A DNA stretch of 64,000 nucleotides from Saprospiraceae bacterium (GCA_027488135.1 JAIYCH010000147.1:25813-89812); one strand, 5' to 3'. Positions 35,257 through 44,212 are shown, counted from the stretch's first letter. The notes: generated by a model not told the origin, from the letters alone. Translations and numbers: made by a program.

Positions 35257-36365
35257 TTCATTGTAAGGCTGCTGTTACCGATGGTAATGGACAATTTTCT
35301 ATTAAAGAAATTTCTGTTGACGATCCGACGGGAGATGAAATACTGGTTAAAATAATGGCCGCAGGTATCTGCCATACCGATTGGGATGCCCAATATTGGG
35401 GCAAACCGCTAATTCTGGGGCATGAAGGAGCCGGAATCGTTGTGAAAACAGGTGAAAATGTGACTGCATTGGCCATCGGCGATAAGGTCATGCTTAATTG
35501 GGCCATACCTTGTTATAAATGTTTTCAATGTCAGTTAGGAAACCAGCATTTGTGTGAACCCAATTCAGCCGTCACCGCGGGAAACAAACGAAGTGGTGGT
35601 CATGCAACTTACGAAAGCACTACCTGTGAGGGAAAGCCGATAGAACGTGCGTTTAGTTTAGGCACCATGGCTGAATACACCTTAGTCAGGGAGGCAGCTT
35701 GTGTTAAAATACACATAGAAATGCCATTCCCTTCCGCGGCTATTGTAGGTTGTGGCGTTATGACCGGTTACGGCTCTGTAGTTCATGCCGCCCAGGTGAA
35801 AGCGGGTAGTAGTGTAGTTGTATTAGGCACTGGTGGTGTTGGGCTAAATGTTGTACAGGCAGCCCGAATTGCTGGCTCTCAGAATATCATCGCTATTGAT
35901 ATAAATCTTGGAAGATTGGAAATGGCGGCAACTTATGGAGCCACCCAATTCCTTTTAGCTGATAAAAATGATACCGGATTACTCCTTATGGCTCAAAAAG
36001 TTAGAGAATTAACTCAGGGCAGAGGAGCAGATTATGCTTTCGAATGTACCGCCATTCCAGCTTTAGGTGCAGCCCCACTGGCCATGATACGTCATGGAGG
36101 CATGGCGGTGCAGGTAAGTGGAATTGAGCAGGAAATAACTTTTGATATGAATCTTTTTGAATGGGATAAAGTGTATATCAATCCGTTGTATGGTAAAGCA
36201 AAACCACAAATTGATTTTCCCGTCCTTCAGGAACTATATGCGTCCGGCGCTTTGAAATTAGATGAAATGATCACCTCAACTTATCCTTTGGAAAAACTTG
36301 GTGAGGCATTTCATTATATGCATGCGGGGAAAAATGCGAAGGGAGTAATTGAATTTGGAGATTGA
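35253..36365 (+). CDS. Zinc-dependent alcohol dehydrogenase (class III-like)
   Basis: A 370-residue medium-chain dehydrogenase. Catalytic zinc ligands are Cys in AGICHTDWDAQ and His in LGHEGAGIV, with a distal Cys in VGCGVMTGYGSVVHAA. A structural zinc site is present as PCYKCFQCQLGNQHLCE (four Cys). The Rossmann motif is VLGTGGVGLNVVQAA. Length is normal. It starts inside the PhyH stop codon (ATGA), so it probably oxidises the alcohol that the dioxygenase makes. The substrate is not known. Confidence 0.93.
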   Translation: MIHCKAAVTDGNGQFSIKEISVDDPTGDEILVKIMAAGICHTDWDAQYWGKPLILGHEGAGIVVKTGENVTALAIGDKVMLNWAIPCYKCFQCQLGNQHLCEPNSAVTAGNKRSGGHATYESTTCEGKPIERAFSLGTMAEYTLVREAACVKIHIEMPFPSAAIVGCGVMTGYGSVVHAAQVKAGSSVVVLGTGGVGLNVVQAARIAGSQNIIAIDINLGRLEMAATYGATQFLLADKNDTGLLLMAQKVRELTQGRGADYAFECTAIPALGAAPLAMIRHGGMAVQVSGIEQEITFDMNLFEWDKVYINPLYGKAKPQIDFPVLQELYASGALKLDEMITSTYPLEKLGEAFHYMHAGKNAKGVIEFGD

Positions 36366-36464
36366 CTCGTTCTAAAGAATGGTAACAGACAAGCATATTA
36401 AAACTTATTATTTAAAAACACTAATTAACGTACAAATTGTGGTACATTTACAAAAATTGATTTC

Positions 36465-36716
36465 ATGAAAGCAGTAACAATTTCTACCTTAAGAAAAGAA
36501 ATGAAAGAATATTTTGATTATGTTTCAAAATCGATGGGAGTAATCATTGTTCCCAGAAATAAAGAAAATGAAGCTATTGTAATCATATCAATTCAAGAAT
36601 ATAATTCTCTTTTGGAAACAGAACATCTTTTATCAACCAATAATAATCGCAACAGAATTCAAGAATCAATAAATCAAATGGCACAGGAAAAAACGGTATT
36701 ATTTAAGCTGGATTAA
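36465..36716 (+). CDS. yefM: YefM/Phd-family antitoxin
   Basis: An 83-residue protein. The N-terminus STLRKEMKEYFDYVSKSMGVIIVPRNKENEAIVIISIQEYNSLLET matches the Phd/YefM DNA-binding fold, and the polar C-terminus is the toxin-binding tail. The toxin gene starts 2 nt after its stop. A 9-bp odd palindrome (ACAA-A-TTGT, 36432-36440) lies 25 nt upstream of the ATG and could be the operator. Confidence 0.9.
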   Translation: MKAVTISTLRKEMKEYFDYVSKSMGVIIVPRNKENEAIVIISIQEYNSLLETEHLLSTNNNRNRIQESINQMAQEKTVLFKLD

Positions 36717-36718
36717 AT

Positions 36719-36991
36719 ATGAATATTGAATTTACAGCTCATGGCTGGGAAGATTTCAATTATTGGCTTGAAAATGATAAAGAAGTTGTCAAGAAAATAA
36801 AAGAATTAATAAAAGCAATAATACGGGAGCCATTTAAAGGAATTGGTACCCCAGAACCATTAAAATTTGGTCTTAAAGGTTTTTGGTCCAGAAGAATTAA
36901 TGGAGAACATCGTTTGGTATATTCAATAAATGGAATGAAAGGCGTCAACCAAAAATGTACAATTATTCAATGTAGATTTCATTATGATTAA
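36719..36991 (+). CDS. yoeB: YoeB/Txe-family mRNA interferase toxin
   Basis: A 90-residue RelE-superfamily toxin. YoeB residues can be placed: Glu in GTPEPLKFGLKG, Arg and His in SRRINGEHRLVY, and the C-terminal His-Tyr of CRFHYD. In known YoeB proteins these form the ribosome-dependent RNase centre. The catalytic set appears intact, so the toxin is probably active. It follows the YefM gene by 2 nt. A Rpn nuclease gene follows 80 nt later. Confidence 0.93.
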   Translation: MNIEFTAHGWEDFNYWLENDKEVVKKIKELIKAIIREPFKGIGTPEPLKFGLKGFWSRRINGEHRLVYSINGMKGVNQKCTIIQCRFHYD

Positions 36992-37024
36992 AATTACTTA
37001 AACTTTTATGCGGCGAAGGATTAA

Positions 37025-37058
37025 TTTGCATTTCCCCTTTTTTTAATACGTACCTTTG
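37025..37058 (+). promoter_or_regulatory. Bacteroidota-type promoter for the first Rpn nuclease gene
   Basis: TTTG at 37025-37028 and TACCTTTG at 37051-37058 match the -33 TTTG and -7 TAnnTTTG elements, with 22 nt between them. The ATG follows 13 nt after the -7 element, so the leader is very short. Confidence 0.65.
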
Positions 37059-37071
37059 AAAAAAAAGGAAA

Positions 37072-38070
37072 ATGATTTTCGTAGATATCAAAAATGACAT
37101 TGCATTCCGAAAGATATTTGGTAATGATGAAAAAACAGCCCCACTCATTTCCTTTTTGAATGCTGCATTACAATTAGAGGGGAATGATCAGGTTGAAAGC
37201 GTTACCCTAGTCAATCCATATCAATTTCCACGGATAAGGGGAGAAAAAGCATCTGTTTTGGACGTTAGAGCAACAGATCATTCCGGTAGAATATTTGTTG
37301 TTGAAATGCAGGTTGCCGAGAAGAATGGATTCGATAAACGGGTACAATATTACATTTCCCGTGATTATTCTATGCAAATTAACATTGGAGATGATTATCC
37401 AGTGTTGAACCCCGCTTATTTTATTGGTATATTAGATTTCCCATTTGGAGAAGGGGATAAATATAATACCCATCATTTAATACTGGAAAAGGAGACTTAC
37501 GAACATTTATTGACAGATATTCAGTTCGCATTTATACAATTACCCAAATTTAATCTCGGTATAGATGAATTAGTTACCCCGATTGACAAGTGGACCTATT
37601 TTATTAAAAACGCCACAAAATTATCCCTTATACCTGAATTTGCTCAAGCTGATGAGGGATTAAAAACGGCATTTATAGCGGCGGATAAACATACTTGGAC
37701 TAAAGAAGAGTGGATAGCCTACGATAATACAATGATAAGGGCCAGAGATGTAATCCAGGAAAGATTATTCGTCATTGAAAAAGCAGAAGCTAAAGGATTA
37801 GAGCAAGGTAGAATAAAAGGCAACCTGGAGGGGAAAATTGAAGGTAAAATTGAAGGTAAAATTGAAGGTAAAATTGAGGGCAAAATTGAGGGCAAAATTG
37901 AGGGCAAAATTGAGGGCAAAATTGAGGGAAACTTGGAGGGTAAAATTGAAAAGGAGATAGAATTAATTTTAGGGATGCATCACGAGGGTTTCAAGATTCC
38001 TCAAATCGCCAGAATAACCCTTAAAAATGAAGAAGAGATTATTAGAATTATTAAAGAGTCTGAGCTTTAG
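37072..38070 (+). CDS. Rpn-family recombination-promoting nuclease / PD-(D/E)XK putative transposase
   Basis: A 332-residue protein. The N-terminus DIKNDIAFRKIFGNDEKTAPLISFLNA is diagnostic for the family. The PD-(D/E)XK core has Asp in SVLDVRATD and E-x-Q in FVVEMQVAE. Residues 250-293 are an almost pure four-residue repeat, Gly-Lys-Ile-Glu, coded by an expanded 12-bp tract. The C-terminus has HHEGFKIPQIARITLKNEEEI, a helix pair common in this family. In E. coli RpnA-like proteins cleave DNA and raise RecA-independent recombination. A related gene with a similar tail lies at 45886-46782. It is 80 nt downstream of a toxin-antitoxin pair, in what looks like an accessory region. Confidence 0.88.
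   Translation: MIFVDIKNDIAFRKIFGNDEKTAPLISFLNAALQLEGNDQVESVTLVNPYQFPRIRGEKASVLDVRATDHSGRIFVVEMQVAEKNGFDKRVQYYISRDYSMQINIGDDYPVLNPAYFIGILDFPFGEGDKYNTHHLILEKETYEHLLTDIQFAFIQLPKFNLGIDELVTPIDKWTYFIKNATKLSLIPEFAQADEGLKTAFIAADKHTWTKEEWIAYDNTMIRARDVIQERLFVIEKAEAKGLEQGRIKGNLEGKIEGKIEGKIEGKIEGKIEGKIEGKIEGKIEGNLEGKIEKEIELILGMHHEGFKIPQIARITLKNEEEIIRIIKESEL
37819..37950 (+). repeat. 12-bp tandem repeat (GGNAAAATTGAR), 11 units, inside the first Rpn gene
   Basis: Eleven in-frame 12-bp units, eight of them consecutive near-identical GGN-AAA-ATT-GAR and three more degenerate. They code for a repeated Gly-Lys-Ile-Glu (or Gly-Asn-Leu-Glu) tail. The unit number probably varies by slippage while keeping frame, since the unit is divisible by three. 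Confidence 0.95.
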
Positions 38071-38077
38071 TTACAAA

Positions 38078-38102
38078 CAAAAAGTCTGATTAACATCAGA
38101 CT
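38078..38102 (-). terminator. Terminator for the small membrane-protein gene (minus strand)
   Basis: AGTCTGAT (38083-38090) and ATCAGACT (38095-38102) form a perfect 8-bp stem with a 4-nt loop. On the minus strand the stem is followed by TTTTTGTTTG, as expected for termination of the gene ending at 38129. It also lies just past the end of the convergent Rpn gene. Confidence 0.7.
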
Positions 38103-38128
38103 CAAGTGGCTCAAAACCAATAGTTAAT

Positions 38129-38380
38129 CTATTTCGATAACCAATTTTTAAATATTTTTGTAAGAAATGGTAAAAATATAAAAACCATCGAAGGCACTAA
38201 TATCAATGAGATAACCAGTGTTTTGATATATATTGGAAAGTTCTCTAAGGGCTTCCCTAAGACTAAAAACAATATATTTATTGACGGATAGATAGCTATC
38301 CAAATCAAAATGGCCATTTTATATTTTGCTGGTGGTTTCATCATTTTTATTAGATTACTGAAAAAGACCCAATTGTCCAT
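38129..38380 (-). CDS. Small membrane protein like the C-terminal membrane domain of antibiotic biosynthesis monooxygenase-type proteins
   Basis: An 83-residue protein with two membrane helices. KPPAKYKMAILIWIAIYPSI and TLVISLILVPSMVFIFLPFLTKIFKNWL resemble the membrane tail found after ABM domains in many bacterial proteins (pattern P-P-x-Y/W-K-M-A and a closing L-T-x-x-F-x-x-W-L). Here the tail is a stand-alone gene. The start is uncertain: ATG 38380, TTG 38416 and ATG 38344 are all possible. A terminator follows. The resemblance is recalled, not searched. Confidence 0.6.
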   Translation of the reverse strand: MDNWVFFSNLIKMMKPPAKYKMAILIWIAIYPSINILFLVLGKPLENFPIYIKTLVISLILVPSMVFIFLPFLTKIFKNWLSK

Positions 38381-38419
38381 AATGATAATATACGTAATTG
38401 GTTCCGAAAGGTACAATAT

Positions 38420-38722
38420 TTAGTCAATGTCTGGGTGGTTCTTCCGCTGATAATTTATTACAATACTTTTTCTATTCGTCATTCACAACTGTTCATTTCT
38501 AGCGTAATATTGTAACGGTAAAAGGTTGCTTCTCTAAATTATCAGGATTTATTAAAAAGGGATTTTTAATTAAGGTAATATACGCTCTTTTAAAAAACAG
38601 GTAATGGCAACTAAAATACTCTCTAACCTTGCCACAGAACCAAACATACAGATTTTATGGTAACAAAACTTGTACTACCTTTGTCTTAGGTAAAATTGAT
38701 ATTCTGAAAAAACTAAAAAACC
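38420..38722. other. Intergenic region upstream of the epimerase gene
   Basis: About 300 bp of AT-rich sequence with no coding frame. It contains a -7-type element, TACCTTTG at 38676-38683, 39 nt before the epimerase ATG, with no good -33 match. The function of the rest is not apparent. Confidence 0.5.
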
Positions 38723-39757
38723 ATGAAAAAAGTACTTTTAACCGGAGCAAGCGGCTACATCGGAAAGCATATCACTCTTCAACTGCTCAATGAAGGTTAT
38801 GAGGTACGCGCTTCTGTTCGAAATCTTTCAAAAGCAGCAGAGGTCAAAAACGCAGTAATACCTCACCTTAAGGATCAGTCAAATCTTGATGCCAGACTTA
38901 CTTTTATAGCGCTCGATCTTGAAAAAGATACCGGCTGGAATGAGGCACTTAAAGATATCGATGTGCTTATGCACACTGCTTCACCTTTCCCCATTGCCTC
39001 GCCAAAAGATGAGAATGAATTAATTCAGCCTGCTGTCGAAGGAACATTGCGCGCGCTTTCTGCAGCTAAAGCGGCTGGCGTAAAACGTGTAATTCTAACC
39101 TCTTCAGTGGCCGCTATTTACGGTTGTGATCTTCCAGCTAATAAAAAAGCGTTTGATGAAACTATTTGGACTGATGTAAATCACCCAATTGGTAAAGTAG
39201 CCTATACAAAATCTAAAACCTTAGCTGAAAAAGCGGCCTGGGATTTTGTTAAAAATGAAAATAATGAGCTACAGTTAACTACAATCAATCCCGGACTGGT
39301 TCTGGGTGCTCCTTTGGACGATAATTTCGGCTCATCCATTTCCCTCATTGAGAGAACTTTTAGAGGAAAAGATCCCCTACTTCCCGATTTACAATTTGGC
39401 ATTGTCGATGTTAAAGATATAGCCACGATGCACGTATTGGCAATAAAGATGGAAAAAAGCATTGGTGAGCGTATTTTGGCCGCTTCTCAGACGCTTTCAT
39501 TCGTAGATTTTGCAAAGATCCTAAAAATGGCTTACCCAAAAAGCAACGTTAAAACGGGTAAGGCACCCACCCTATTAATTAAGTTCCTCTCAAACTTTGA
39601 TGGAGAGATAAAAGCCATTTTACCATTATTGGGCAGAGACATGCAACTCAGTAATTCAAAGGCTAAATCTATTTTTGGCATTAACTTTATTCCAGCAGAG
39701 GATTCAGTCAAAGACTCAGCCAATTACCTACTTAAAACAGGCGTCATTAAACTATAA
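38723..39757 (+). CDS. NAD(P)-dependent epimerase/dehydratase, dihydroflavonol-reductase-like (extended SDR)
   Basis: A 344-residue cytosolic reductase. It has LLTGASGYIGKHITLQLL (GxxGxxG nucleotide motif), VLMHTASPFP, LTSSVAAIYG (Ser of the catalytic triad) and VAYTKSKTLAEKAAW (Y-x-x-x-K). The layout matches the flavonoid/cinnamyl reductase-like SDR group, which reduces aldehydes or ketones of varied substrates. A terminator follows. It stands alone. Confidence 0.9.
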   Translation: MKKVLLTGASGYIGKHITLQLLNEGYEVRASVRNLSKAAEVKNAVIPHLKDQSNLDARLTFIALDLEKDTGWNEALKDIDVLMHTASPFPIASPKDENELIQPAVEGTLRALSAAKAAGVKRVILTSSVAAIYGCDLPANKKAFDETIWTDVNHPIGKVAYTKSKTLAEKAAWDFVKNENNELQLTTINPGLVLGAPLDDNFGSSISLIERTFRGKDPLLPDLQFGIVDVKDIATMHVLAIKMEKSIGERILAASQTLSFVDFAKILKMAYPKSNVKTGKAPTLLIKFLSNFDGEIKAILPLLGRDMQLSNSKAKSIFGINFIPAEDSVKDSANYLLKTGVIKL

Positions 39758-39773
39758 ATAAAAAAGGCAGACG

Positions 39774-39811
39774 GGGTGAGACTAGTTTGAAGTGGTTTCG
39801 CCCAATTTTTA
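39774..39811 (+). terminator. Terminator after the epimerase gene
   Basis: GGGTGAGAC (39774-39782) pairs with GTTTCGCCC (39795-39803) through seven standard pairs and two G-U pairs. It is followed by AATTTTT, 17 nt after the stop codon. Confidence 0.7.
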
Positions 39812-40300
39812 GTTTAAAAAGTCTACTTAGGCTCGGGAAGTACAATTATATATCCATTAATTATCAGAAATTTCTTTGACTATACCATTATTCCACAATA
39901 TACCCATTGGCCAACAAGCCCTTGAAAGGGTAAAATTCACCTAAAAACTCATCGTAAAAAAATAGACTGTCCATCGGGCATAATTTTAGAAAATGACAAA
40001 GATTTATGCAAATAAAAAAATGGAAAAATGCTATGACCCAAATGTATAAAGTAGCATAAAAAAAAAGGCTATCTTTTAGGTAGTCCAGTAATTTGGACTA
40101 TCCATTTTTCAATGTTCTGAATCCAAGTAGTGAAATAAAAGTTGATTATAAAACAGGTATTCCATTTTTAAAATATTAAAATGAAAATGCTTATATTTAT
40201 AGATATAGCCAACAAAATTTAAAAATGTCCCTTAAAGCATTTGATCAGACCCTTAAAAGAAAGGCTCGACCAGTTGGCGTCACCACAAGACAACACAACT
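39812..40300. other. Intergenic region upstream of the PmoA/cytochrome giant gene
   Basis: About 490 bp without an intact gene. It holds a hairpin-capable TAGTCCA/TGGACTA pair (40081-40087, 40094-40100) and a 63-bp relic of a cytochrome c coding segment (listed separately). A TTG at 40241 is in frame with the downstream gene but is unlikely as a start. The remainder is AT-rich. Confidence 0.6.
40090..40152 (+). pseudogene. Relic of a PmoA/CxxCH-protein cytochrome c segment
   Basis: By eye 40090-40152 aligns without gaps to 43913-43975 in the downstream giant gene: 54 of 63 bases match and the frame is kept. It encodes NLDYPFFNVLNPSSEIKVDYK where the intact gene encodes NLDYLLFNVLNPSGEIQDDYK. 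It has no start and no flanking similarity that I can see. It is probably what is left of a paralogous gene that once lay directly upstream, or of a partial duplication. Confidence 0.75.
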
Positions 40301-43300
40301 ATGAAAAATCTATACAAAATGAAAATTTCCTTACCCTTGGACCGGCTTTTCTTCGTACTTTTTTGTGTGCTTTATTTTTTATCTGGTCAGTCCTCTAAGA
40401 AACTCGATCCTGTTCCTTTAAAATTCACTTTAAAACAAAATGGTGATCAGATTGAAGTTTGGCAAACGGGTGTTTTAAAACCTGTGGTGGTTCAAAATAC
40501 AAAGGCAGATTTCAGACCCTATATTCATCCTATTTTAGCACCCAATACCAACGTTTCATTGACACAGTATAGTCCGGAGCACCATAAACACCAGACCGGA
40601 TTGTTTTGGGGCTTTACCAGAGTAAATGGGTCAGGTTTAGAAAAGGATAGCTTAAATAAATGGTTTTATCGGAAAGATAAACCCGCAGATATACAAGCGC
40701 AAATAGGCCGGGACTTTTTTCATAATCCTACAGGTGATTATTGGCAAAAAGTAGAGGCGACTATCCTTAAAGCCAGTGGGGATAAATTGCAATGGCAAAC
40801 GGTTTATCATCTTTTAGATGAAGATAGAAAGCCTATTTTAAAGGAAACACAGACCTGGACATTCTCCCATAAAGACAATAAACATTTATTAACCTTAGAG
40901 TGGGAAGGTGAAGCTATTGAAGATATTACCATAAATGAATTTGATTATGGAGGTTTGTTTTTAAGAATGCCTTGGAAAGCAGGTGTTCAGGGTGAAGCTG
41001 TGAATACTGCCCGTCAAATAAACCAAAAAGCAGATGCTCAACGTGCTCAGTGGGTTGATGTCGGTATGGCTATTGATGGCTTAAACGATTGGGGGCATAT
41101 TGCCCTTTTTGATCATCCCGATAATGAAGGCTTTCCATCTACCTGGCGGGTAGATGGTCAACTGGGTATTGGGCCTGTAAAGGCAAAACAAGGGGATTGG
41201 CATATTAAAAAGGGTCAGATGGCTACTTTTCAGCATCAGGTTGTCGCCTATGCGGGTACCCTGAATAATATGGAAATGGATAATCTTTGGGGAGATTTTT
41301 CCGGAGATAAAGGCATGTACAATACCGCGTCTCTTTGGGGCATTGCTCAACAGGAGGGCAGAGATGCTAAATTTCTAAACCCCGAAGAGGCCGCAGCAAA
41401 TATGACCATGAAAGAAGGTTTCAAAGTAAATGTTTGGGCTGCTGAACCCATGATTACCCAACCAATGGCCTTTTGTTGGGATGATAAAGGACGTCTCTGG
41501 ATTGCAGAAAACCGTGATTATGAGTCGCGGGGCCATGGTTTTTCAAATGCAGGAAATAGCCGTATTTTAATCATTGAAGATACCAATCACGATGGTGTAG
41601 CGGATACTAAAAAAGTATTTTTAGAAGGTATTGCTTTTCCAGCAGCGATGGCCGTTGGTTTCGACGGATTATATTTAGGCGCACCACCTAATTTACTATT
41701 TGTACCCGATAAAAACCACGATGATAAAGCAGACGAAAATGAAATTGAAGTCCGCCTGACCGGTTGGGGTATTCGCGACAGACATGAAACTTTAAACAGC
41801 CTGCATTGGGGGCCCGATGGCTGGTTGTACGGCTGTCAAGGCTTTGCAACCCCTTCAAAAGTGCGTAAACCCGAAGGAAAAGGGCGGCTTTACAGGCATA
41901 AAGACCCTTTTCCAGAAGATATTTTAGATGGTGAGGGTGTGGATATCAACGGTGGTGTATGGAGGTATCATCCCACAAAAGATAAATTCGAAGTGGTGGC
42001 TCATGGTTTTAGTAATCCATGGGGTATTGATTTTGATGCCAAAGGACAATTATTTATCAGTGCTTGTGTCATTCCCCACATGTGGCACGTGATTCCGGGC
42101 GGTATTTATCACAGGCAGGGAGGACAGCATTTTAATCCTTATTTTTATAGCGACATTCGAACGATAGCCGACCATAGTCATCGGTCTGCCCATGGTGGTG
42201 CCAGAGTATATCAATCAGATGCTTTTCCGGCAGAACATAAAGGGCGCATTTTTATGGCAAATATCCATGAACACGCTGTCTTATCTGATATTTTACAGCC
42301 AAAGGGCTCCGGTTTTGTCGCCAAACATGCCGATGAATTGCTTCTGGCGAATAATGCCCAATGGGTAGGTTTTAGCATGGAAGTTGGTCCCGATGGTGGG
42401 CTATATGTGTTAGATTGGCACGATGCTGATATTTGTGGAAAGGAAGTGTTAAATGGTGAAACAGGACGTATTTTTAGAATAATGCCTGAAAAATCATTAG
42501 CACAAAATTTTGAAAACAGATTTGCCGATTTGAATACTTTTTCCGATAAACAATTGGTGGAATTACAAAAAAGTCCGAGTGATTGGCATGCAAGACGTGC
42601 AAGAGTTATCCTTCAGCATAGAGCAAATAAAGGCAATGTAAGTAAAAATGCTGTTGATGCATTACAAGCCATTTATAAGCAAAATACTAATGCTGATTAC
42701 AGGCTTCGGGCGATGTGGGCTTTGCACATTACCAATCTATTTACCTCAAATGAACTGCTCTCCGCATTGTCCGACAAAGATGCACATATCCGTGCATGGG
42801 CCATTCAATTTCTCTGTGAAGATAAAAAACCCGTTAATGAAGCTATTTTAGCCTTTATTCGCCTCGCAAAAGAAGATCCTTCTCCCGTTGTGCGCTTATA
42901 TCTGGCTTCAGCAATGCAACGTATCAACATAGAAGCTGCCTGGAATCTGGCAGAACAACTCGCTTTACACAGTGAAGACGCAACAGATCATAACCTACCT
43001 AAAATGCTTTGGTTTGGCTTAGAACCCTTGGTGAAAAATAATCCTGACAGAGCGATTACCCTGGCTACTAATGCAAATATTCCTTTAATCTCACAATACA
43101 TTTCACGACGCCTGATAGATGCCAATTTACCTGAAATGGTCATTACAGCCATTAGTAAAAAGTCAAAAAATCAGATACTTATTTTAGAAGGTATGCGTGA
43201 TGGTCTGGAGGGTCGTTTTGATCTGAAAGCACCCAAAAACTGGCCAGCTGTTTATGCGAAATTGAAACGCAATAAAGGAAAAACGGAACAATTAGCCAAC

Positions 43301-44212
43301 CAGATTGCCCAAAGGTTTGGGGATACGGAAGTACTCGAAAAATCAATGGCTACGCTGAAAAATAAAAATGCGACAAATGTTACTCGTATTCAAGCCATCC
43401 GGGATATTTCCGTTCGAAAAGGGGATGCTTTACTGGATGAGATACCAAATTTAATCAATGAACCTGCTTTAAGAATAGATGTGATTCAAGCTATCGCAAA
43501 TTATGATTCAGAAAAACTGGGGAAATTACTTTTGTCAAAATACAAAGACTTTAATGAGGCAGAAAAGCAGCAAGCTATACTAACCCTTTCCTCCAGGCCC
43601 CAATATGGTTGGCTTTTGACGCAAGCTTTAAAGGAACAAAAGGTGCCAAAAAAGGACATACCCGCTTATACTGCCAGACAGTTACTTCGCGTAGTTGGCA
43701 GCGGTTTTATTGAAGTTTGGGGGCCCATAGAGCAAGAGCCTTCCCTCGCTAAAGCCTATTCCAAATATCAAAAAATGATAACAGCTAATACCCTTCAAAC
43801 AGCTAATGCAAAAAGGGGGGAAGTGCTTTTTCAGGTAGCTTGCGGCAGTTGTCATAAAATGTATGGCAAAGGTGGTGACATTGGTCCTGATTTGACAGGA
43901 TCAAATCGAGGCAATCTGGATTATCTTTTGTTCAATGTACTGAATCCAAGTGGTGAAATACAAGATGATTATAAATTGGTTGTCGTGACTACGCGCGATG
44001 GACGCACCTATTCAGGGAATGTAGTGGGTGAAAATGAGCGGCAGCTTACTATGCGCATTGTGGGTCAGGAAGCCACAGTCATCAATAAATCTGATATTCA
44101 ATCACGGGAAGTACAACCGACTTCGTTGATGCCTATTGGTTTATTTGACCCACTGGATGAATCCGAGGTGTTAGATTTAGTGAAATATATACAAACCTTT
44201 AATTCTAAATAA
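40301..44212 (+). CDS. Large exported PmoA / beta-propeller / HEAT / cytochrome c protein (PVC-type heme-binding CxxCH family)
   Basis: A 1303-residue protein with an N-terminal membrane or signal segment (RLFFVLFCVLYFLSG). A PmoA-like domain (DUF6807, about 15-340) has YSPEHHKHQTGLFWGFT and DNEGFPSTWRVDGQLGIGP. A six-bladed propeller-like domain (about 360-740) has GFKVNVWAAEPMITQPMAFC and LHWGPDGWLYGCQG. HEAT-like repeats (about 780-1130) follow. A C-terminal cytochrome c (about 1165-1300) has VACGSCHKMYGKGG (CxxCH), GPDLTGSNRG and an axial Met in TSLMPIGLFDPL. Domain borders are estimates. The start could also be ATG 40319. Such proteins are frequent in Planctomycetota and Bacteroidota and are thought to oxidise sugars or alcohols. 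Confidence 0.88.
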   Translation: MKNLYKMKISLPLDRLFFVLFCVLYFLSGQSSKKLDPVPLKFTLKQNGDQIEVWQTGVLKPVVVQNTKADFRPYIHPILAPNTNVSLTQYSPEHHKHQTGLFWGFTRVNGSGLEKDSLNKWFYRKDKPADIQAQIGRDFFHNPTGDYWQKVEATILKASGDKLQWQTVYHLLDEDRKPILKETQTWTFSHKDNKHLLTLEWEGEAIEDITINEFDYGGLFLRMPWKAGVQGEAVNTARQINQKADAQRAQWVDVGMAIDGLNDWGHIALFDHPDNEGFPSTWRVDGQLGIGPVKAKQGDWHIKKGQMATFQHQVVAYAGTLNNMEMDNLWGDFSGDKGMYNTASLWGIAQQEGRDAKFLNPEEAAANMTMKEGFKVNVWAAEPMITQPMAFCWDDKGRLWIAENRDYESRGHGFSNAGNSRILIIEDTNHDGVADTKKVFLEGIAFPAAMAVGFDGLYLGAPPNLLFVPDKNHDDKADENEIEVRLTGWGIRDRHETLNSLHWGPDGWLYGCQGFATPSKVRKPEGKGRLYRHKDPFPEDILDGEGVDINGGVWRYHPTKDKFEVVAHGFSNPWGIDFDAKGQLFISACVIPHMWHVIPGGIYHRQGGQHFNPYFYSDIRTIADHSHRSAHGGARVYQSDAFPAEHKGRIFMANIHEHAVLSDILQPKGSGFVAKHADELLLANNAQWVGFSMEVGPDGGLYVLDWHDADICGKEVLNGETGRIFRIMPEKSLAQNFENRFADLNTFSDKQLVELQKSPSDWHARRARVILQHRANKGNVSKNAVDALQAIYKQNTNADYRLRAMWALHITNLFTSNELLSALSDKDAHIRAWAIQFLCEDKKPVNEAILAFIRLAKEDPSPVVRLYLASAMQRINIEAAWNLAEQLALHSEDATDHNLPKMLWFGLEPLVKNNPDRAITLATNANIPLISQYISRRLIDANLPEMVITAISKKSKNQILILEGMRDGLEGRFDLKAPKNWPAVYAKLKRNKGKTEQLANQIAQRFGDTEVLEKSMATLKNKNATNVTRIQAIRDISVRKGDALLDEIPNLINEPALRIDVIQAIANYDSEKLGKLLLSKYKDFNEAEKQQAILTLSSRPQYGWLLTQALKEQKVPKKDIPAYTARQLLRVVGSGFIEVWGPIEQEPSLAKAYSKYQKMITANTLQTANAKRGEVLFQVACGSCHKMYGKGGDIGPDLTGSNRGNLDYLLFNVLNPSGEIQDDYKLVVVTTRDGRTYSGNVVGENERQLTMRIVGQEATVINKSDIQSREVQPTSLMPIGLFDPLDESEVLDLVKYIQTFNSK

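Noticed and set aside
37819..37950. Possible CRISPR-like or minisatellite array
   Set aside because: The 12-bp units are contiguous without spacers and in frame inside a Rpn gene, so they are a coding repeat.
40081..40100. TAGTCCA/TGGACTA hairpin as a terminator
   Set aside because: It has no gene directly upstream and no U-run, and half of it lies inside the cytochrome relic, so pairing may be accidental.
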